Shown piece after piece: positions 1-9,800 of a DNA stretch of 64,000 nt (position 1 is its first letter; each line of letters starts with the position of its first letter). Below the pieces are notes generated by a model, which was not told the origin of the DNA, searched no databases, and saw nothing but the letters and a program-made list of their open reading frames with translations. The DNA is from Photobacterium leiognathi (GTDB lineage Bacteria; Pseudomonadota; Gammaproteobacteria; Enterobacterales; Vibrionaceae). Location: positions 682,001-746,000 of the forward strand of contig NZ_CP131599.1 in NCBI RefSeq assembly GCF_030685535.1. The letters run 5' to 3'. The translations under genes were made by a program, and so were the position numbers.

Positions 1-46
1 GAAACGGGCTTTTTACTTATCGCAACGTGATGAAAGAACCAATCAC

Positions 47-541
47 TTAATCAACAATCGTTACTTTTTCAATCACGATTGGCTCTTTTGGCACATCTTC
101 ATAATCACGGATAGAAGTTGTTTTCACTTTGGCGATTTTGTTCACCACATCCATACCTGCAGTGACTTGTCCAAACACGGCATAACCCCAACCCGCATTT
201 GTCGTTGCCGTGTGATTGAGAAAATCGTTATCTGCAACGTTAATGAAAAATTCAGCAGTTGCAGAATGAGGGGCATCTGTTCTTGCCATTGCAATTGAAC
301 CAATCACGTTTTTTAAGCCACGGTTAGCTTCATTCACGATAGGCGCACGTGTTGGCTTTTCTTTCATATTAGCGGTGTAGCCACCACCTTGGATCATAAA
401 GCCTTTGATCACGCGATGAAAAATAGTGCCTTCGTAGAATCCATCTTGACAATATTTCAAAAAGTTCTTCGCACTGACAGGGGCTTTTTGCTTATTGAGC
501 TCAATGGTGATATCGCCAACATTGGTAGTAAAAATAATCAT
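47..541 (-). CDS. ppiB: Peptidyl-prolyl cis-trans isomerase B (cyclophilin)
   Basis: A 164-residue single-domain cyclophilin, the usual length of cytoplasmic PpiB, with no signal peptide. It catalyses cis-trans isomerisation of peptide bonds before proline and helps protein folding. The family core is visible: [13 protein letters not shown] at residues 41-53 with the catalytic Arg43, a MAR motif near 85-87, the substrate-pocket stretch ATAEFFIN near 94-101, and WGYAVFGQV near 118-126. The start follows no strong ribosome binding site, but the protein begins exactly as the family does. It is transcribed leftward, with the patatin gene upstream 74 bases away on the same strand. Identification is firm; its cellular clients are not shown by sequence. 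Confidence 0.95.
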   Translation of the reverse strand: MIIFTTNVGDITIELNKQKAPVSAKNFLKYCQDGFYEGTIFHRVIKGFMIQGGGYTANMKEKPTRAPIVNEANRGLKNVIGSIAMARTDAPHSATAEFFINVADNDFLNHTATTNAGWGYAVFGQVTAGMDVVNKIAKVKTTSIRDYEDVPKEPIVIEKVTIVD

Positions 542-615
542 GTAAAACTAACCGTGGTGTTAAGTGAATGCGGCAGTATACGTAATTGTTATTTTTTTAG
601 TAGTGATAATAATAA

Positions 616-1461
616 TTAACCGTTAAAGCTAGGATCATTATCGACTAATTTCAGCCCTGCGTTACGCCCTTGCTGATAGCCTTGATCTAACTTTTCTAAG
701 TCTTTAGTGAGCCTTTTGATCACAAAGGTTTTATCAGGTGCAATTGCTGTGATTTTGCAATCTTTCGGTGGGTTATGAATAAAATATAGTGCCTTGTTGT
801 AACGAGACTCTTTAGTTAAAAACTCTTGTCCGAAAACAGGATTGGTTCTAAATAAACGACGAGTAAGCCAAGGCACTTGGCGGTTTTTCGCAAACAAGCC
901 CTGAGCATGTGACAAAATCACCGTAATATCACGGGCACCTTTGTTGTAGGCCTCAATAACAGGGATCGGATCAGCAATACCGCCATCACTCATAGCGATA
1001 CCATCTATTTGTGGAAACTGGCGATAAATAATAGGTAGGGCACATGTCGCTGTCATCACTTCGTCTAAGTTATGACGAGTCACCTCAACATAGGATGGCT
1101 CACCTGTATCAACCACAGTGGTGGTGGCATAAAGAGGCACATTGCGGCTTTCATATTTTTGTAGCTCTAATGGCAAGTTGTTAATACTGGTATTCCACAG
1201 CCAATCAATATCAATCAGGTTGCCACCTTTTACAAAGCGTTTGTAATTAATAAACTCCTTGCTCCGAGCATATTCGGTGATCACTTTATAGTTACGTTGA
1301 TAACTTTCACAAAGGTAACCCATAAGGACAACCGAGCCTGCTGATACGCCGATGGTAAAGTCAAAAGGGTTATATTCTCGTTCGATAAATGCATCTAAAA
1401 CTCCCGTGGCAAAAATACCACGCATTGCACCACCTTCGACAACTAAAGCGCGTTTACTCAT
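616..1461 (-). CDS. Patatin-like phospholipase family protein (YjjU-like)
   Basis: A 281-residue protein of the bacterial patatin family, serine lipid hydrolases with a Ser-Asp dyad. Visible are the oxyanion-hole glycines GGAMRG at residues 10-15, the nucleophile elbow GVSAG at 38-42 (Ser40) and the DGG catalytic aspartate motif at 159-161. There is no signal peptide, so it is probably cytosolic or peripheral to the inner membrane. Size and start (MSKRALVVEGG) match the YjjU type of short patatins. The start codon has a good ribosome site, AGGAAACAG, just upstream. Substrate is not predictable from sequence. It may be co-transcribed with ppiB, which lies downstream on the same strand. Confidence 0.88.
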   Translation of the reverse strand: MSKRALVVEGGAMRGIFATGVLDAFIEREYNPFDFTIGVSAGSVVLMGYLCESYQRNYKVITEYARSKEFINYKRFVKGGNLIDIDWLWNTSINNLPLELQKYESRNVPLYATTTVVDTGEPSYVEVTRHNLDEVMTATCALPIIYRQFPQIDGIAMSDGGIADPIPVIEAYNKGARDITVILSHAQGLFAKNRQVPWLTRRLFRTNPVFGQEFLTKESRYNKALYFIHNPPKDCKITAIAPDKTFVIKRLTKDLEKLDQGYQQGRNAGLKLVDNDPSFNG

Positions 1462-1588
1462 TACTGTTTCCTATATTTTTTATTCTTATACGGAATTTGT
1501 TGATATTACTATTTAGAATATCAATGAGTTGAAATAGGGATCACATATTTATGAGAAAACAGGCAATTTAACGTATGATACAGGGCGC

Positions 1589-1855
1589 TATACCCAAGTG
1601 ACTTCAATATGCCTGATTCAGAGCGAGGTCACTGAGTCGAATTCAAGGAAGACAACGAAGCGGAATAGCGAGCTCTTTCCAAGTTGTCTGACGCAAGAAG
1701 TCGGCGCAGTGACACGCTCCCAAAGGGCGAGCGACCTTAGCTCTCAGACTTTGTTAACGATTCTCAATATAGAACCACTATATCTTCGAATCGTTGCCGC
1801 GCCTGAGAACTAAGGTCGTCTCGCTGAACACTGCATCTTGAAGTTACTTGGGTAT
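1589..1855. repeat. 267-bp MITE-like element with terminal and nested internal inverted repeats
   Basis: The ends are inverted copies of each other: TATACCCAAGTGACTTCA at the left and, read on the other strand, TACCCAAGTAACTTCAAG at the right, about 20 of 22 bases matching. Inside are further inverted repeats: a stem built from GCGACCTTAGCTCTCAG (near 1730-1746) and its partner near 1805-1823, and a hairpin from AACGATTCTCAATATAG (near 1758) pairing with a segment ending near 1797. No protein is encoded; a 71-codon open frame within it is incidental. The same terminal motif recurs at 34.0, 34.8 and 40.4 kb. It lies in the gap between the divergent patatin and methyltransferase genes. Confidence 0.75.
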
Positions 1856-1885
1856 CTTTACATATTTCATTAGTTAGGTTTTTCG

Positions 1886-2539
1886 ATGCAGTTATTCCAA
1901 CAAGATGCGGTTGAGTGGTTATCTTCTTTACCCGATCAAAGTATTGATTTGTTGATCACAGATCCACCTTATGAATCATTGGAAAAGCATCGTGCCGTCG
2001 GCACAACGACACGTTTAAAACAGAGCAAAGGTTCGAGTAACCGATGGTTTAATATTTTCCCGAACGAGCGATTTGATACTTTACTGACACAAGCATACCG
2101 AGTTTTAAAACAAAATAGCCACTTCTACTTATTTTGTGATCAAGAAACCATGTTTCACATAAAGCCGATCGCAGAGCAAGTAGGATTTAAATTTTGGAAA
2201 CCGATAGTGTGGGATAAAGTCGCGATTGGTATGGGATACCATTATCGTGCTCGCTATGAATTCATATTGTTTTTCGAAAAAGGCAAACGAAAACTCAATA
2301 ACTTATCAATTCCAGATGTATTGGAATGTAAGCGGGTATATCGCGGCTATCCAACAGAAAAACCTGTGCCGTTACTTGAGATTCTTATAGAACAAAGCAG
2401 TATGGAAGGGGAAGTAGTGGCTGATCCATTCTTTGGCTCAGGTTCAACGCTTGTTGCTGCGCAAAAACTATCTCGCCAAGCGTGGGGTAATGACATCTCG
2501 GATTCGGCGCATCAACACCTAACACAACGCATCATGTAG
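1886..2539 (+). CDS. Orphan site-specific DNA methyltransferase (beta-class, N6-adenine or N4-cytosine)
   Basis: A 217-residue amino-methyltransferase. The catalytic motif DPPY is at residues 26-29 and the S-adenosylmethionine site DPFFGSGS at 180-187, preceded by the conserved YPTEKP at 155-160. The order catalytic motif, recognition region, SAM motif marks the beta class. The segment between (about 35-150) would carry the target recognition part. The family methylates adenine N6 or cytosine N4; DPPY favours adenine but does not settle it. No restriction enzyme lies nearby, so it reads as an orphan, regulatory-type or relic enzyme. Start ATG has TTAGG upstream. The repeat element ends 30 bases before the start, so its promoter may lie in that element. 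Confidence 0.88.
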   Translation: MQLFQQDAVEWLSSLPDQSIDLLITDPPYESLEKHRAVGTTTRLKQSKGSSNRWFNIFPNERFDTLLTQAYRVLKQNSHFYLFCDQETMFHIKPIAEQVGFKFWKPIVWDKVAIGMGYHYRARYEFILFFEKGKRKLNNLSIPDVLECKRVYRGYPTEKPVPLLEILIEQSSMEGEVVADPFFGSGSTLVAAQKLSRQAWGNDISDSAHQHLTQRIM

Positions 2540-2571
2540 CGGTCAGTAATATTGATTAGCTAGGAATAAAC

Positions 2572-3186
2572 ATGACCCAAAAGGGAAAAATAATTAGCTG
2601 GAATCAGCAAAAAGGCTTTGGATTTATTGAACCAGACAATGGCGGTGATGATGTTTTTTTTCACGTTTCAGCATTAGTAGAGAAGCAAAGTCGTCCACGT
2701 ATCCAAGAACCAGTGAACTTTAAACTGTGTACGGATAGCAAAGGACGTTTATCAGCAAGGAATGTTGCGTTTGTAAATGCTCATTCAGGATTAGATAAGT
2801 ACACAGCACCATTTTCAAAAGCACAGTGGTTCAGCGTGATCTTCTTAGGCTTTGTTGCATTGTCTATTGTGCTATTTCAATGCCCGTACCAAGTGCTGGT
2901 GGCGTATTTAGTACTAAGTGTGGTGACATTTGCTGTTTATGCTCATGATAAACGTGCAGCACAAGCAGAGAAGTGGCGAACAAAAGAGGCAACATTACAT
3001 TTATTAGCATTAATTGGCGGTTGGCCTGGTGCATTATGGGCGCAAAAAATCTTACGTCATAAATCACAAAAGCAGCCATTTAAAGCGATTTTATGGCTAA
3101 CCATTATCGTTAACTGTGCTTCATTTGTGCTGTCATTTACTCCAGAAGGAATGGCATTGATCAAGCAAGCACTTCAGTTAGTTTAA
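2572..3186 (+). CDS. Cold-shock domain plus DUF1294 membrane protein
   Basis: A 204-residue two-part protein. Residues 3-67 are a cold-shock nucleic-acid-binding domain with RNP1-like KGFGFIEP (15-22) and RNP2-like DVFFHVSAL (28-36). The rest is a DUF1294 membrane domain with hydrophobic segments near 83-101, 105-122 and 174-192, and the conserved YAHDKRAA and GGWPGALWAQ stretches. This fusion is known in many Gammaproteobacteria; it would tether an RNA/DNA-binding domain to the inner membrane, role unknown. The start has AGGA seven bases upstream. It sits 32 bases after the methyltransferase gene and may be co-transcribed with it. Confidence 0.9.
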   Translation: MTQKGKIISWNQQKGFGFIEPDNGGDDVFFHVSALVEKQSRPRIQEPVNFKLCTDSKGRLSARNVAFVNAHSGLDKYTAPFSKAQWFSVIFLGFVALSIVLFQCPYQVLVAYLVLSVVTFAVYAHDKRAAQAEKWRTKEATLHLLALIGGWPGALWAQKILRHKSQKQPFKAILWLTIIVNCASFVLSFTPEGMALIKQALQLV

Positions 3187-3193
3187 TACTGAG

Positions 3194-3230
3194 AAAAATA
3201 GCCCTGCTTATATCAAGTTGGGCTATTTTT
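3194..3230. terminator. Bidirectional terminator between convergent genes
   Basis: An 11-base stem AAAAATAGCCC / GGGCTATTTTT with a 15-base loop, followed by a T run. It stands between the DUF1294 gene and the convergent lipoprotein gene and can serve both. Confidence 0.75.
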
Positions 3231-3247
3231 TTATTCATACGTTAGGA

Positions 3248-3880
3248 TTAACGTGCTATTGAAATGTGACCTTCATCGTCTGCATACCAGTTAAAGTGCT
3301 GGTTGTCTTTACCTGTGATAACACCGTTACCTTTTGTTAGGTATGGGTGAACAGTATTTGCATCGTATTTGTAAGTAAATGGTGCTTTCGCTTCTGTAGA
3401 CCAGTATTTAGCATTACTTTCAGCAGTATTAATCAACATACCTTTAAACATGATCTGACCGTAGTCATTCATTGTCATGATGTAATCATCATCTGTTGTG
3501 TTGTTAAAGCTTAAAGTGATCACTTCGCCATTGGTGATAGCGTTATGAGTAGTGAACTGCATTGCTGTCGGTGTGTGGATAATGATTTCGTTTTGTTGGC
3601 GTTCTACTTTCACACTACCTTTAGCGACGGCAATATCGATGTTGCCCTGAATTTCAGGGATATCACATTGATTAGTATTACCTACTGCAAGGCCTGTAGC
3701 ACAGTCTTGTGCAGCGCGAGCAACAACAGTCACTGCGTCAGCAGTCACGTCAGCGTAGCCTTGTAGATCTGCTTGGCTCATATTATTAATATCGATGCCA
3801 CCATGCTCTACAACTTCATCACCAGCGTTACAACCAACAAGTACTGTAGCTACCATTGCTGCTAAACATAACTTCTTCAT
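3248..3880 (-). CDS. Putative lipoprotein of unknown function
   Basis: A 210-residue lipoprotein: signal MKKLCLAAMVATVLVGC with the lipidated Cys at position 17 and Asn next, which suggests outer-membrane sorting. The start at 3880 was chosen over a longer frame because it gives a proper signal peptide and has AAGGGTCTTGC upstream. The body has a cysteine pair (CATGLAVGNTNQC) and a C-terminal part rich in Thr, Asn and Tyr that looks beta-stranded, ending WYADDEGHISIAR. It resembles the short pilin-like or DUF-type lipoproteins seen in Vibrio, but I do not recognise the family. It is convergent with the cold-shock/DUF1294 gene and shares a terminator with it. Confidence 0.7.
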   Translation of the reverse strand: MKKLCLAAMVATVLVGCNAGDEVVEHGGIDINNMSQADLQGYADVTADAVTVVARAAQDCATGLAVGNTNQCDIPEIQGNIDIAVAKGSVKVERQQNEIIIHTPTAMQFTTHNAITNGEVITLSFNNTTDDDYIMTMNDYGQIMFKGMLINTAESNAKYWSTEAKAPFTYKYDANTVHPYLTKGNGVITGKDNQHFNWYADDEGHISIAR

Positions 3881-4057
3881 GCAAGACCCTTTTTTCAATA
3901 TATGAATAAATGTTGCAGCGGATGTTAGGTTATGAACAAAGCACAAACAAGCATTCATGGGCTGAATGCTTGTGTTCTAACAAAGAGATGACATTAATAG
4001 CGGTTTTGAGCGATTTTCATGACATTTAGCTTACATTACTGTCTATAAGCTGAATTT

Positions 4058-5185
4058 TTAACCTGTCGATTTTATGGCATTATCGGTGAGATGATCTGGG
4101 TACTGGTTTTGGATCTGACTCGCTTTTGCCATGTTTTTGGTGATTGCCTCAACGCAAAGCGGATCAAATTGCTTTCCACTTCCTTCTTGTAAGTATTTGA
4201 TAACATCACTTAAAGGCCATGGTTTCTTATAGGGGCGGTGGCTGAGTAGGGCATCAGTAACGTCAGCAACTGTCACAATACGTGCTTCTAAAGGAATATC
4301 TTCGCCTTTAAGCTTTAACGGAAAACCGTCACCATCAAAGCGTTCATGATGATGCCTGATAATATTGAGAATGATCTTTAAATTATCATCAGTGATCCCG
4401 CCCCATTGCTTTAAGGTTTTTAAAATAAGCTGATACCCAAGCTCTGGGTGCTCATTCATTATCTGCCGCTCTTCTGGGGTGTAAATGTTAGTCGAAAATA
4501 GAATCTCATCAGGGATCATATACTTACCGATATCGTGCATATCGGCATAGTGATAAACAGCATCAATGAAATGACCATTACACAGTTTTCGTTTGCCAAG
4601 ATAAAGCGCAATTAAACGGCTGTATTCAGCAACACGCTTTAAGTGATTTTGGGTTTCAGGATCTTTGTGATGGCTGATCAGTAGGATGGTTTTAATAATA
4701 TTATGAAAAGAACGCTTCACATTAAGATCATCATTAATAAAGAGTGAAGCGATAAGCGAAATTGTATTGAAAAAGTTGAGATTTTGCCTGAAGAAATAGG
4801 GAATACGAGCATTTATAAACATAATCCCAACGAACTCATCGTTCTTATTATAAATAGGCGTAGCCATACTCGATAAACAAGATTTCCTGATCAATGTTTG
4901 ATGAATATGTTTAATTGATGGTAAGTGGCAGGTCATATCATCAATAATGTCAGGAGAGCGCGTCTCTCTTAGCGTGGAAAGCCTTGATGATTTATGAATA
5001 GCTTCAATGAAATCAGGAAACTTAACTCCATAACCTTGGCTGCGATAAACTGAATACAAGTTATTGTCATTGTCCAACATAGCAATCGCAAAGCCGACAT
5101 AATCAGGATACCAGTCTTGGATCAGCGTATTAAGATGATCGAGTTTCTGTTTGAGCGTTAAATTATCACTGATCTTTAATTCCAT
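4058..5185 (-). CDS. GAF-like sensor with HD-GYP domain (putative c-di-GMP phosphodiesterase)
   Basis: A 375-residue soluble protein. Residues about 10-150 look like a GAF sensor fold, and about 165-350 are an HD-GYP domain: HDIGK at 217-221, [11 protein letters not shown] at 279-289 and the GKQFDP stretch near 337-342. The name-giving GYP is GFP here, a common variant. Active family members hydrolyse c-di-GMP with a two- or three-metal site, lowering the second messenger and favouring motility. No receiver domain or membrane segment is present, so the input is a cytosolic ligand of unknown kind. Ribosome site GGGAGG precedes the start. The gene stands alone with about 0.9 kb of gene-poor DNA upstream. 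Confidence 0.88.
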   Translation of the reverse strand: MELKISDNLTLKQKLDHLNTLIQDWYPDYVGFAIAMLDNDNNLYSVYRSQGYGVKFPDFIEAIHKSSRLSTLRETRSPDIIDDMTCHLPSIKHIHQTLIRKSCLSSMATPIYNKNDEFVGIMFINARIPYFFRQNLNFFNTISLIASLFINDDLNVKRSFHNIIKTILLISHHKDPETQNHLKRVAEYSRLIALYLGKRKLCNGHFIDAVYHYADMHDIGKYMIPDEILFSTNIYTPEERQIMNEHPELGYQLILKTLKQWGGITDDNLKIILNIIRHHHERFDGDGFPLKLKGEDIPLEARIVTVADVTDALLSHRPYKKPWPLSDVIKYLQEGSGKQFDPLCVEAITKNMAKASQIQNQYPDHLTDNAIKSTG

Positions 5186-5600
5186 TTTATAACCTCCCTT
5201 CGCCTTTGTGCACTCTTACTCATATTGATAAAGGGAAGGGAGCTTGTATAGAAAAATCTTAATCAATTTATCGTCAGATTGATATTTATCAATTAAATAA
5301 CTAATAATAAATATAATCTTTAAATTAAGTTTATAGCGAGTCGGTGAGTATTTTAATGTTGAATTTGTAAATTATAATATTTTCGGATAAACAGTTAACT
5401 ATTACAGATATTAATAATTTATGAGGTATCAGCAAAGATAATAATGAGTTACCGAGTGTAACCTAATTTATTACAAAATCACTTTCTGATTTAGTTACAA
5501 AGAATTACGCAACAAAGTTGTGATAAGCAGAAAATGAAATTAATATAATAGGTTAAATTCGAAATATTATTTAAAGCTTGAGTAAAGGATAAAGCAACAG
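5186..5600. other. AT-rich intergenic stretch without recognisable gene
   Basis: About 400 bases of very AT-rich DNA upstream of the HD-GYP gene. It must carry that gene's promoter, but I see no open frame, repeat or RNA structure that I can support. The transposition-protein remnant begins to its right. Confidence 0.5.
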
Positions 5601-5603
5601 TGT

Positions 5604-6000
5604 TATTGTCCAAGCCAACGTACTTTGTAATGGTCAATAACTTGGTCAATGTGATTGAGGGCAATGTGAATCATGGATGTCTTTCCTCTGCCACTTAAGC
5701 CACAGAGTAAATAGCTAAACGAGTCTCCAAGAAGGTTTAAGCGTTTAATTTTCTCAGCTTTCGGCGGAGAATCTTTGAGGCTAATAGGCGTTGGTGATCT
5801 GGACCGAGAGGGATACGTTTTCGATAGTCAGTCTCAATAGGTTGTCTAATGGTTTCATAGGCTTAAGTCACCTGATCTTGACAGATATGCTCATCTAGCA
5901 AGTTGTTCAACAACGAGCGTATGTAATACCCATGAAGTTGAACTGGCACTTCATTTAAATCTCTTACAAACGAACGATTGGGTGAAGTAGGATCGTTACT
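5604..6000 (-). pseudogene. Decayed P-loop ATPase remnant, TnsC/TniB-like
   Basis: Read leftward in two frames with stops between, this stretch still encodes pieces of a protein. The order is: a segment with RSFVRDLNEV and LHGYYIRSLLNN up to a stop near 5869, then ETDYRKRIPLGPDHQRLL, then after a frame change a Walker A-like GLSGRGKTSMIHIAL followed by QVIDHYKVRW and a stop near 5609. The P-loop followed by a QVI-H motif resembles AAA+ target-selection proteins of Tn7/Tn5053-type transposons (TnsC, TniB). The rest of the ATPase and any transposase are missing, so this is a fossil of an insertion. Family assignment is by eye only. Confidence 0.4.
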
Positions 6001-6012
6001 AGCCCACAACGC

Positions 6013-6043
6013 AAAAAGCGAACCTTGTAGGGGTTCGCTTTTT
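6013..6043. terminator. Terminator downstream of gcvP
   Basis: A perfect 12-base stem AAAAAGCGAACC / GGTTCGCTTTTT with a 7-base loop, about 80 bases after the gcvP stop on the leftward strand. A T run follows in both directions. Confidence 0.75.
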
Positions 6044-6124
6044 CATTATTTAGACTTAACTAATTTAATGATTTATTGTCAGTATTAGAATATCACTGTT
6101 TCTAACTTGATATGATCAGAAAAA

Positions 6125-9004
6125 TTAGTCCTCAATATAGTTCTCAATACTTGGGCATGAACACACTAAATTACGATCCCCGAATACGTTATCGACACGA
6201 TTGACACTCGGCCAGTACTTTGCTGCTTTGGTATGTGCTGATGGGAAACAAGCTATTTCACGGCTATAAGTGTGGTTCCATTCTTGTTCCATCATATCGA
6301 CTTGGCTGTGCGGTGCGTTAACTAGTGGGTTATCGTCTAATGACCATTCGCCAGATTGGACAAGGTTGATCTCTTCTTTAATGGCGATCATCGCATCACA
6401 GAAGCGATCAAGCTCGGCGATATCTTCAGATTCTGTTGGCTCAATCATTAATGTGCCAGCAACAGGAAACGACATGGTTGGGGCGTGGAAGCCGTAATCC
6501 ATTAAACGTTTTGCTACATCTTCTTCTGAAATGCCGGATGCTTCTTTAATTGGGCGCAAATCGACAATACATTCGTGAGCAATACGACCTTCAGTACCAC
6601 GATAAAGGACAGGGTAGTGTGGACGTAAACGTTCCATCACGTAGTTTGCATTTAAGATGGCAAGTTCGGTTGCTTGGGTTAACCCTTGTTCCCCCATCAT
6701 CGCAATGTAAGCATAAGAGATTGGCAGAATAGATGCTGATCCTAACGCTGCTGCAGATACTGCATATTGAAGTTTGTTATTGTCTGAACCTTCAACATGT
6801 CCCGGTAGGAATGGTGCAAGGTGCGATTTCACGCCAATTGGTCCCATACCTGGGCCGCCACCACCGTGTGGAATACAGAACGTTTTGTGTAGGTTTAGGT
6901 GAGAAACATCAGAGCCGATAAAGCCTGGGCTGGTTAAACCCACTTGGGCATTCATGTTGGCACCATCAAGGTAAACCTGACCGCCAGCTTCGTGTACTAG
7001 ATCGCAGACTTCTTGAACGGCTTCTTCATACACACCGTGAGTAGATGGGTAAGTGATCATGATACATGACAGTGCATCGCGGTGTTTGTCGATTTTGGCT
7101 TTGAGATCATCGATGTCAATATTACCCAGCTCATCACAACCTACAACGACCACTTTCATAGAAACCATTGCCGCAGAAGCTGGGTTAGTGCCGTGTGCTG
7201 AGCTTGGGATCAAACAAACATTACGATGGCTATCGCCATTGGCTTCATGGTAACGCTGAATCGCAATTAAGCCTGCATATTCACCTTGTGCACCAGAGTT
7301 AGGTTGTAGCGAGAATGCATCATAACCTGTAATTGAGCACAGCATTTCAGATAGCTTGGTTGCTAGTTCTTGATAGCCAAGGGTTTGTGTTGCTGGCGCA
7401 AATGGGTGTAGTTGTCCGAATTCAGGCCAAGTAACAGGGATCATTTCAGCTACAGCATTTAGCTTCATGGTACAGCTCCCTAGAGGGATCATGCCGTGAG
7501 TTAATGAGTAGTCTTTGTTTTCTAGTTGCTTCATGTAACGCATCATTTGCGTTTCGCTGTGATAGCGATTGAACACTGAGTGGGTTAGATAGGCACTTGT
7601 ACGGCGACACGTAGGTGGAATAGCTGCAAACTCATCAGCGGCAATATCATCACTGAACATAGACACTTTAAGATCTTGATTAGTAAACAAGCTAAGTAGT
7701 TGTTCGATGTCTTCTACAAGGGTGGTTTCATCAATACTTACGCCTAGCTTATCGCTGTATTTGCGAAGGTTAACACAGGTATCTAGCGCTTTTTGATAAA
7801 GAACGTCAGTTTGAACACCTGTTTTGATGGTTAAAGTATCGAAGAAGTGTTGGTTTTCAAGTTCGAAACCATTGTTGGTTAAACCTGAGGCCAATACAGC
7901 GGTGAAGTGGTGAACACGACGACCGATTTTCTTTAACCCTTCAGGACCATGATACAGGGCATAAAATGCAGCCATGTTGGCAAGCAGTGCTTGAGCGGTA
8001 CAAATGTTTGATGTGGCTTTTTCACGGCGGATATGTTGTTCACGGGTTTGCATTGCCATGCGCAGCGCTTGATTACCTTTGGCATCTTTAGATACCCCAA
8101 TCACACGACCCGGCATAGTACGCTTGTGCTTGTCTTTGGTTGCCATAAAGCCAGCGTGCGGACCACCAAAGCCCATCGGTACACCAAAACGTTGCGCGCT
8201 ACCAATAACAACATCTGCACCCATTTCGCCCGGTGCTTTGAGGACTGTCAATGCTAGTAGATCCGATGCCACAGCGACTAATGTTTTCTTATCATGCGCC
8301 GCTTCAATGATGTCGGTGAGATCAAGCAGTTCACCGTTACTGGCAGGGTATTGGAGTAAAGCGCCGAATACATCGTATTTTTCTAAATCTTCTGCACTAC
8401 CTGTGATGATTTCAAAGCCGACGTATTTAGCACGTGTAGTCACCACATCAATGGTTTGTGGGTGAAGATCCGTTGAAATGAAAAACGCATTACTTTTGTT
8501 TTTACCAGCGCGTTTACATAAGGTCATGGCTTCTGCGGCAGCCGTTGCTTCATCTAACAGTGAGGCATTGGCTAGTTCCATGGCGGTTAAATCCATGATC
8601 ATTTGCTGGTAGTTCAGTAATGATTCTAAACGGCCTTGCGAGATCTCTGGCTGGTAAGGAGTGTAAGCGGTGTACCAACCTGGGTTTTCTAATACATTGC
8701 GAAGAATGACGTTAGGGGTAAAGGTGTTGTAGTAACCCTGACCAATATAACTTTTGTTAATGATGTTCTTACGGGCAATTTGCTTAAGATCGGCAAGCAT
8801 CGCTGCTTCACTTTGAGCTGGCGCTAGTTCCATAGGAGAGGAAAGGCGAATAGAAGCTGGCACGGTTTGCGCGATAAGTTGGTCAATACTACCGACACCG
8901 ATAGTTTCTAGCATACGTTGTTGTTCGTTGGCATTAGGGCCATTATGACGATGAGCAAAAGAATTATCGTCGCTGAGTGTTTGTAGAAAAGTAGTATTGG
9001 TCAT
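6125..9004 (-). CDS. gcvP: Glycine dehydrogenase (decarboxylating), P protein of glycine cleavage
   Basis: A 959-residue homodimer-type P protein, the standard length. It decarboxylates glycine with pyridoxal phosphate and passes the aminomethyl group to the lipoyl arm of GcvH. The N-terminal half begins with the family hallmark FAHRHNGPN; the C-terminal half carries the cofactor lysine in [16 protein letters not shown] near residue 700 and the glycine-rich [12 protein letters not shown]. The start at 9004 was chosen over one 10 codons upstream because AGGAAAG lies just before it. It is 116 bases downstream of gcvH on the same strand, most likely one transcription unit. glyA, which lies within this cluster in Vibrio cholerae as I recall it, is absent here. 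Confidence 0.97.
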   Translation of the reverse strand: MTNTTFLQTLSDDNSFAHRHNGPNANEQQRMLETIGVGSIDQLIAQTVPASIRLSSPMELAPAQSEAAMLADLKQIARKNIINKSYIGQGYYNTFTPNVILRNVLENPGWYTAYTPYQPEISQGRLESLLNYQQMIMDLTAMELANASLLDEATAAAEAMTLCKRAGKNKSNAFFISTDLHPQTIDVVTTRAKYVGFEIITGSAEDLEKYDVFGALLQYPASNGELLDLTDIIEAAHDKKTLVAVASDLLALTVLKAPGEMGADVVIGSAQRFGVPMGFGGPHAGFMATKDKHKRTMPGRVIGVSKDAKGNQALRMAMQTREQHIRREKATSNICTAQALLANMAAFYALYHGPEGLKKIGRRVHHFTAVLASGLTNNGFELENQHFFDTLTIKTGVQTDVLYQKALDTCVNLRKYSDKLGVSIDETTLVEDIEQLLSLFTNQDLKVSMFSDDIAADEFAAIPPTCRRTSAYLTHSVFNRYHSETQMMRYMKQLENKDYSLTHGMIPLGSCTMKLNAVAEMIPVTWPEFGQLHPFAPATQTLGYQELATKLSEMLCSITGYDAFSLQPNSGAQGEYAGLIAIQRYHEANGDSHRNVCLIPSSAHGTNPASAAMVSMKVVVVGCDELGNIDIDDLKAKIDKHRDALSCIMITYPSTHGVYEEAVQEVCDLVHEAGGQVYLDGANMNAQVGLTSPGFIGSDVSHLNLHKTFCIPHGGGGPGMGPIGVKSHLAPFLPGHVEGSDNNKLQYAVSAAALGSASILPISYAYIAMMGEQGLTQATELAILNANYVMERLRPHYPVLYRGTEGRIAHECIVDLRPIKEASGISEEDVAKRLMDYGFHAPTMSFPVAGTLMIEPTESEDIAELDRFCDAMIAIKEEINLVQSGEWSLDDNPLVNAPHSQVDMMEQEWNHTYSREIACFPSAHTKAAKYWPSVNRVDNVFGDRNLVCSCPSIENYIED

Positions 9005-9120
9005 GGTTCTTTCCTGAACGTTGTACGTTTTCACATAAGCGTTAGCGGTTATTCATAGAGAAAAGCGTTAACGCTAGATAAACAAAGATCGAGCATGGAC
9101 TCGATCTTTGTTGTTATGAA

Positions 9121-9501
9121 TTAGTCTTCTTCGATAGAAGCGAGATAAGCTTTAGCATCGATTAATTCTGCTAGCTCATCGGCATCACTTAATTTGATAG
9201 TAGCAATCCAACCACCTTCATAAGGCTCGTCATTAACAAGCTCTGGGCTATCTTCAAGATCTTCGTTAATTGCGACAACTTCGCCTGTTATCGGAGCATA
9301 AATATCAGAAGCTGCTTTTACCGACTCCACTAAAGAGAACGCATCGCCAGCATCTGTTGTGTCACCAATTTCAGGAAGATCAACAAAAACCACATCGCCT
9401 AATAAACCTTGCGCATGATCAGAAATACCTACAGTTACCGTTCCATCACCGTTGTCACGAACCCACTCGTGGCTACTGGTAAACTTTAGTGTTGATTCCA
9501 T
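9121..9501 (-). CDS. gcvH: Glycine cleavage system H protein
   Basis: A 126-residue lipoyl carrier. The lipoylated lysine is Lys62 in [14 protein letters not shown], the family signature; the N-terminus [14 protein letters not shown] is typical. It shuttles the aminomethyl group from GcvP to GcvT and dihydrolipoamide to the L protein. The start at 9501 was chosen over a frame 42 codons longer because AAGGAG stands just upstream and the protein then begins as the family does. It is the first gene of the leftward gcvH-gcvP unit. A PurR-like box and one copy of a candidate operator lie 40-105 bases upstream of the start, pointing to control by purine status and by the divergent XRE regulator. 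Confidence 0.97.
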   Translation of the reverse strand: MESTLKFTSSHEWVRDNGDGTVTVGISDHAQGLLGDVVFVDLPEIGDTTDAGDAFSLVESVKAASDIYAPITGEVVAINEDLEDSPELVNDEPYEGGWIATIKLSDADELAELIDAKAYLASIEED

Positions 9502-9543
9502 GTTTGTACTCCTTAACTCACCGATAAAATGTATTGATACAAA

Positions 9544-9560
9544 GTTTCTTATAGTGGAAC
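9544..9560. promoter_or_regulatory. Candidate operator copy 1 of the divergent XRE-cupin regulator (gcvH side)
   Basis: GTTTC-TTATAGT-GGAAC, an imperfect inverted repeat. The 13-base string AAGTTTCTTATAG is identical to a second site at 9783-9795, on the regulator side of the same intergenic region. Two matching palindromes flanking a divergent promoter region next to a helix-turn-helix gene are what autoregulation with co-control of gcvHP would look like. Function is inferred. Confidence 0.5.
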
Positions 9561-9588
9561 ACGTTTTCAATTTGTTTTGTGTGATTTT

Positions 9589-9604
9589 ACGCAAACGTTT
9601 GCTA
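9589..9604. promoter_or_regulatory. PurR-like operator upstream of gcvH
   Basis: ACGCAAACGTTTGCTA, a near-perfect match (about 14 of 16) to the E. coli PurR consensus ACGCAAACGTTTGCGT. E. coli PurR represses the gcv operon, which feeds one-carbon units to purine synthesis, so the site makes biological sense. A related LacI-family protein such as CytR could also use it. Confidence 0.6.
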
Positions 9605-9784
9605 TTTGTCATGCTTGATTGTTGCAAACTGGTTATCTTAAGTTTAAATTTAGTTAAAAATCACACACGGACACCATTAAATATAAACTTATCGCCTAGT
9701 TATAGATGTAAATAGCGATAATGTATGCCTCATGGGTAACATTATTTTAAAAAAATTATGACTTTGTGAACTAGGTTTAACTAA

Positions 9785-9800
9785 GTTTCTTATAGGAAAC
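9785..9800. promoter_or_regulatory. Candidate operator copy 2 (XRE regulator side)
   Basis: GTTTC-TTATAG-GAAAC, a perfect 5-6-5 inverted repeat 67 bases before the regulator start. It shares the string AAGTTTCTTATAG with the site at 9544-9560. Confidence 0.5.

Noticed and set aside
389..619. 76-codon frame on the plus strand
   Set aside because: Antisense to ppiB; no ribosome site.
1598..1813. 71-codon rightward frame
   Set aside because: It lies wholly inside the inverted-repeat element and has no ribosome site or coding-like composition.
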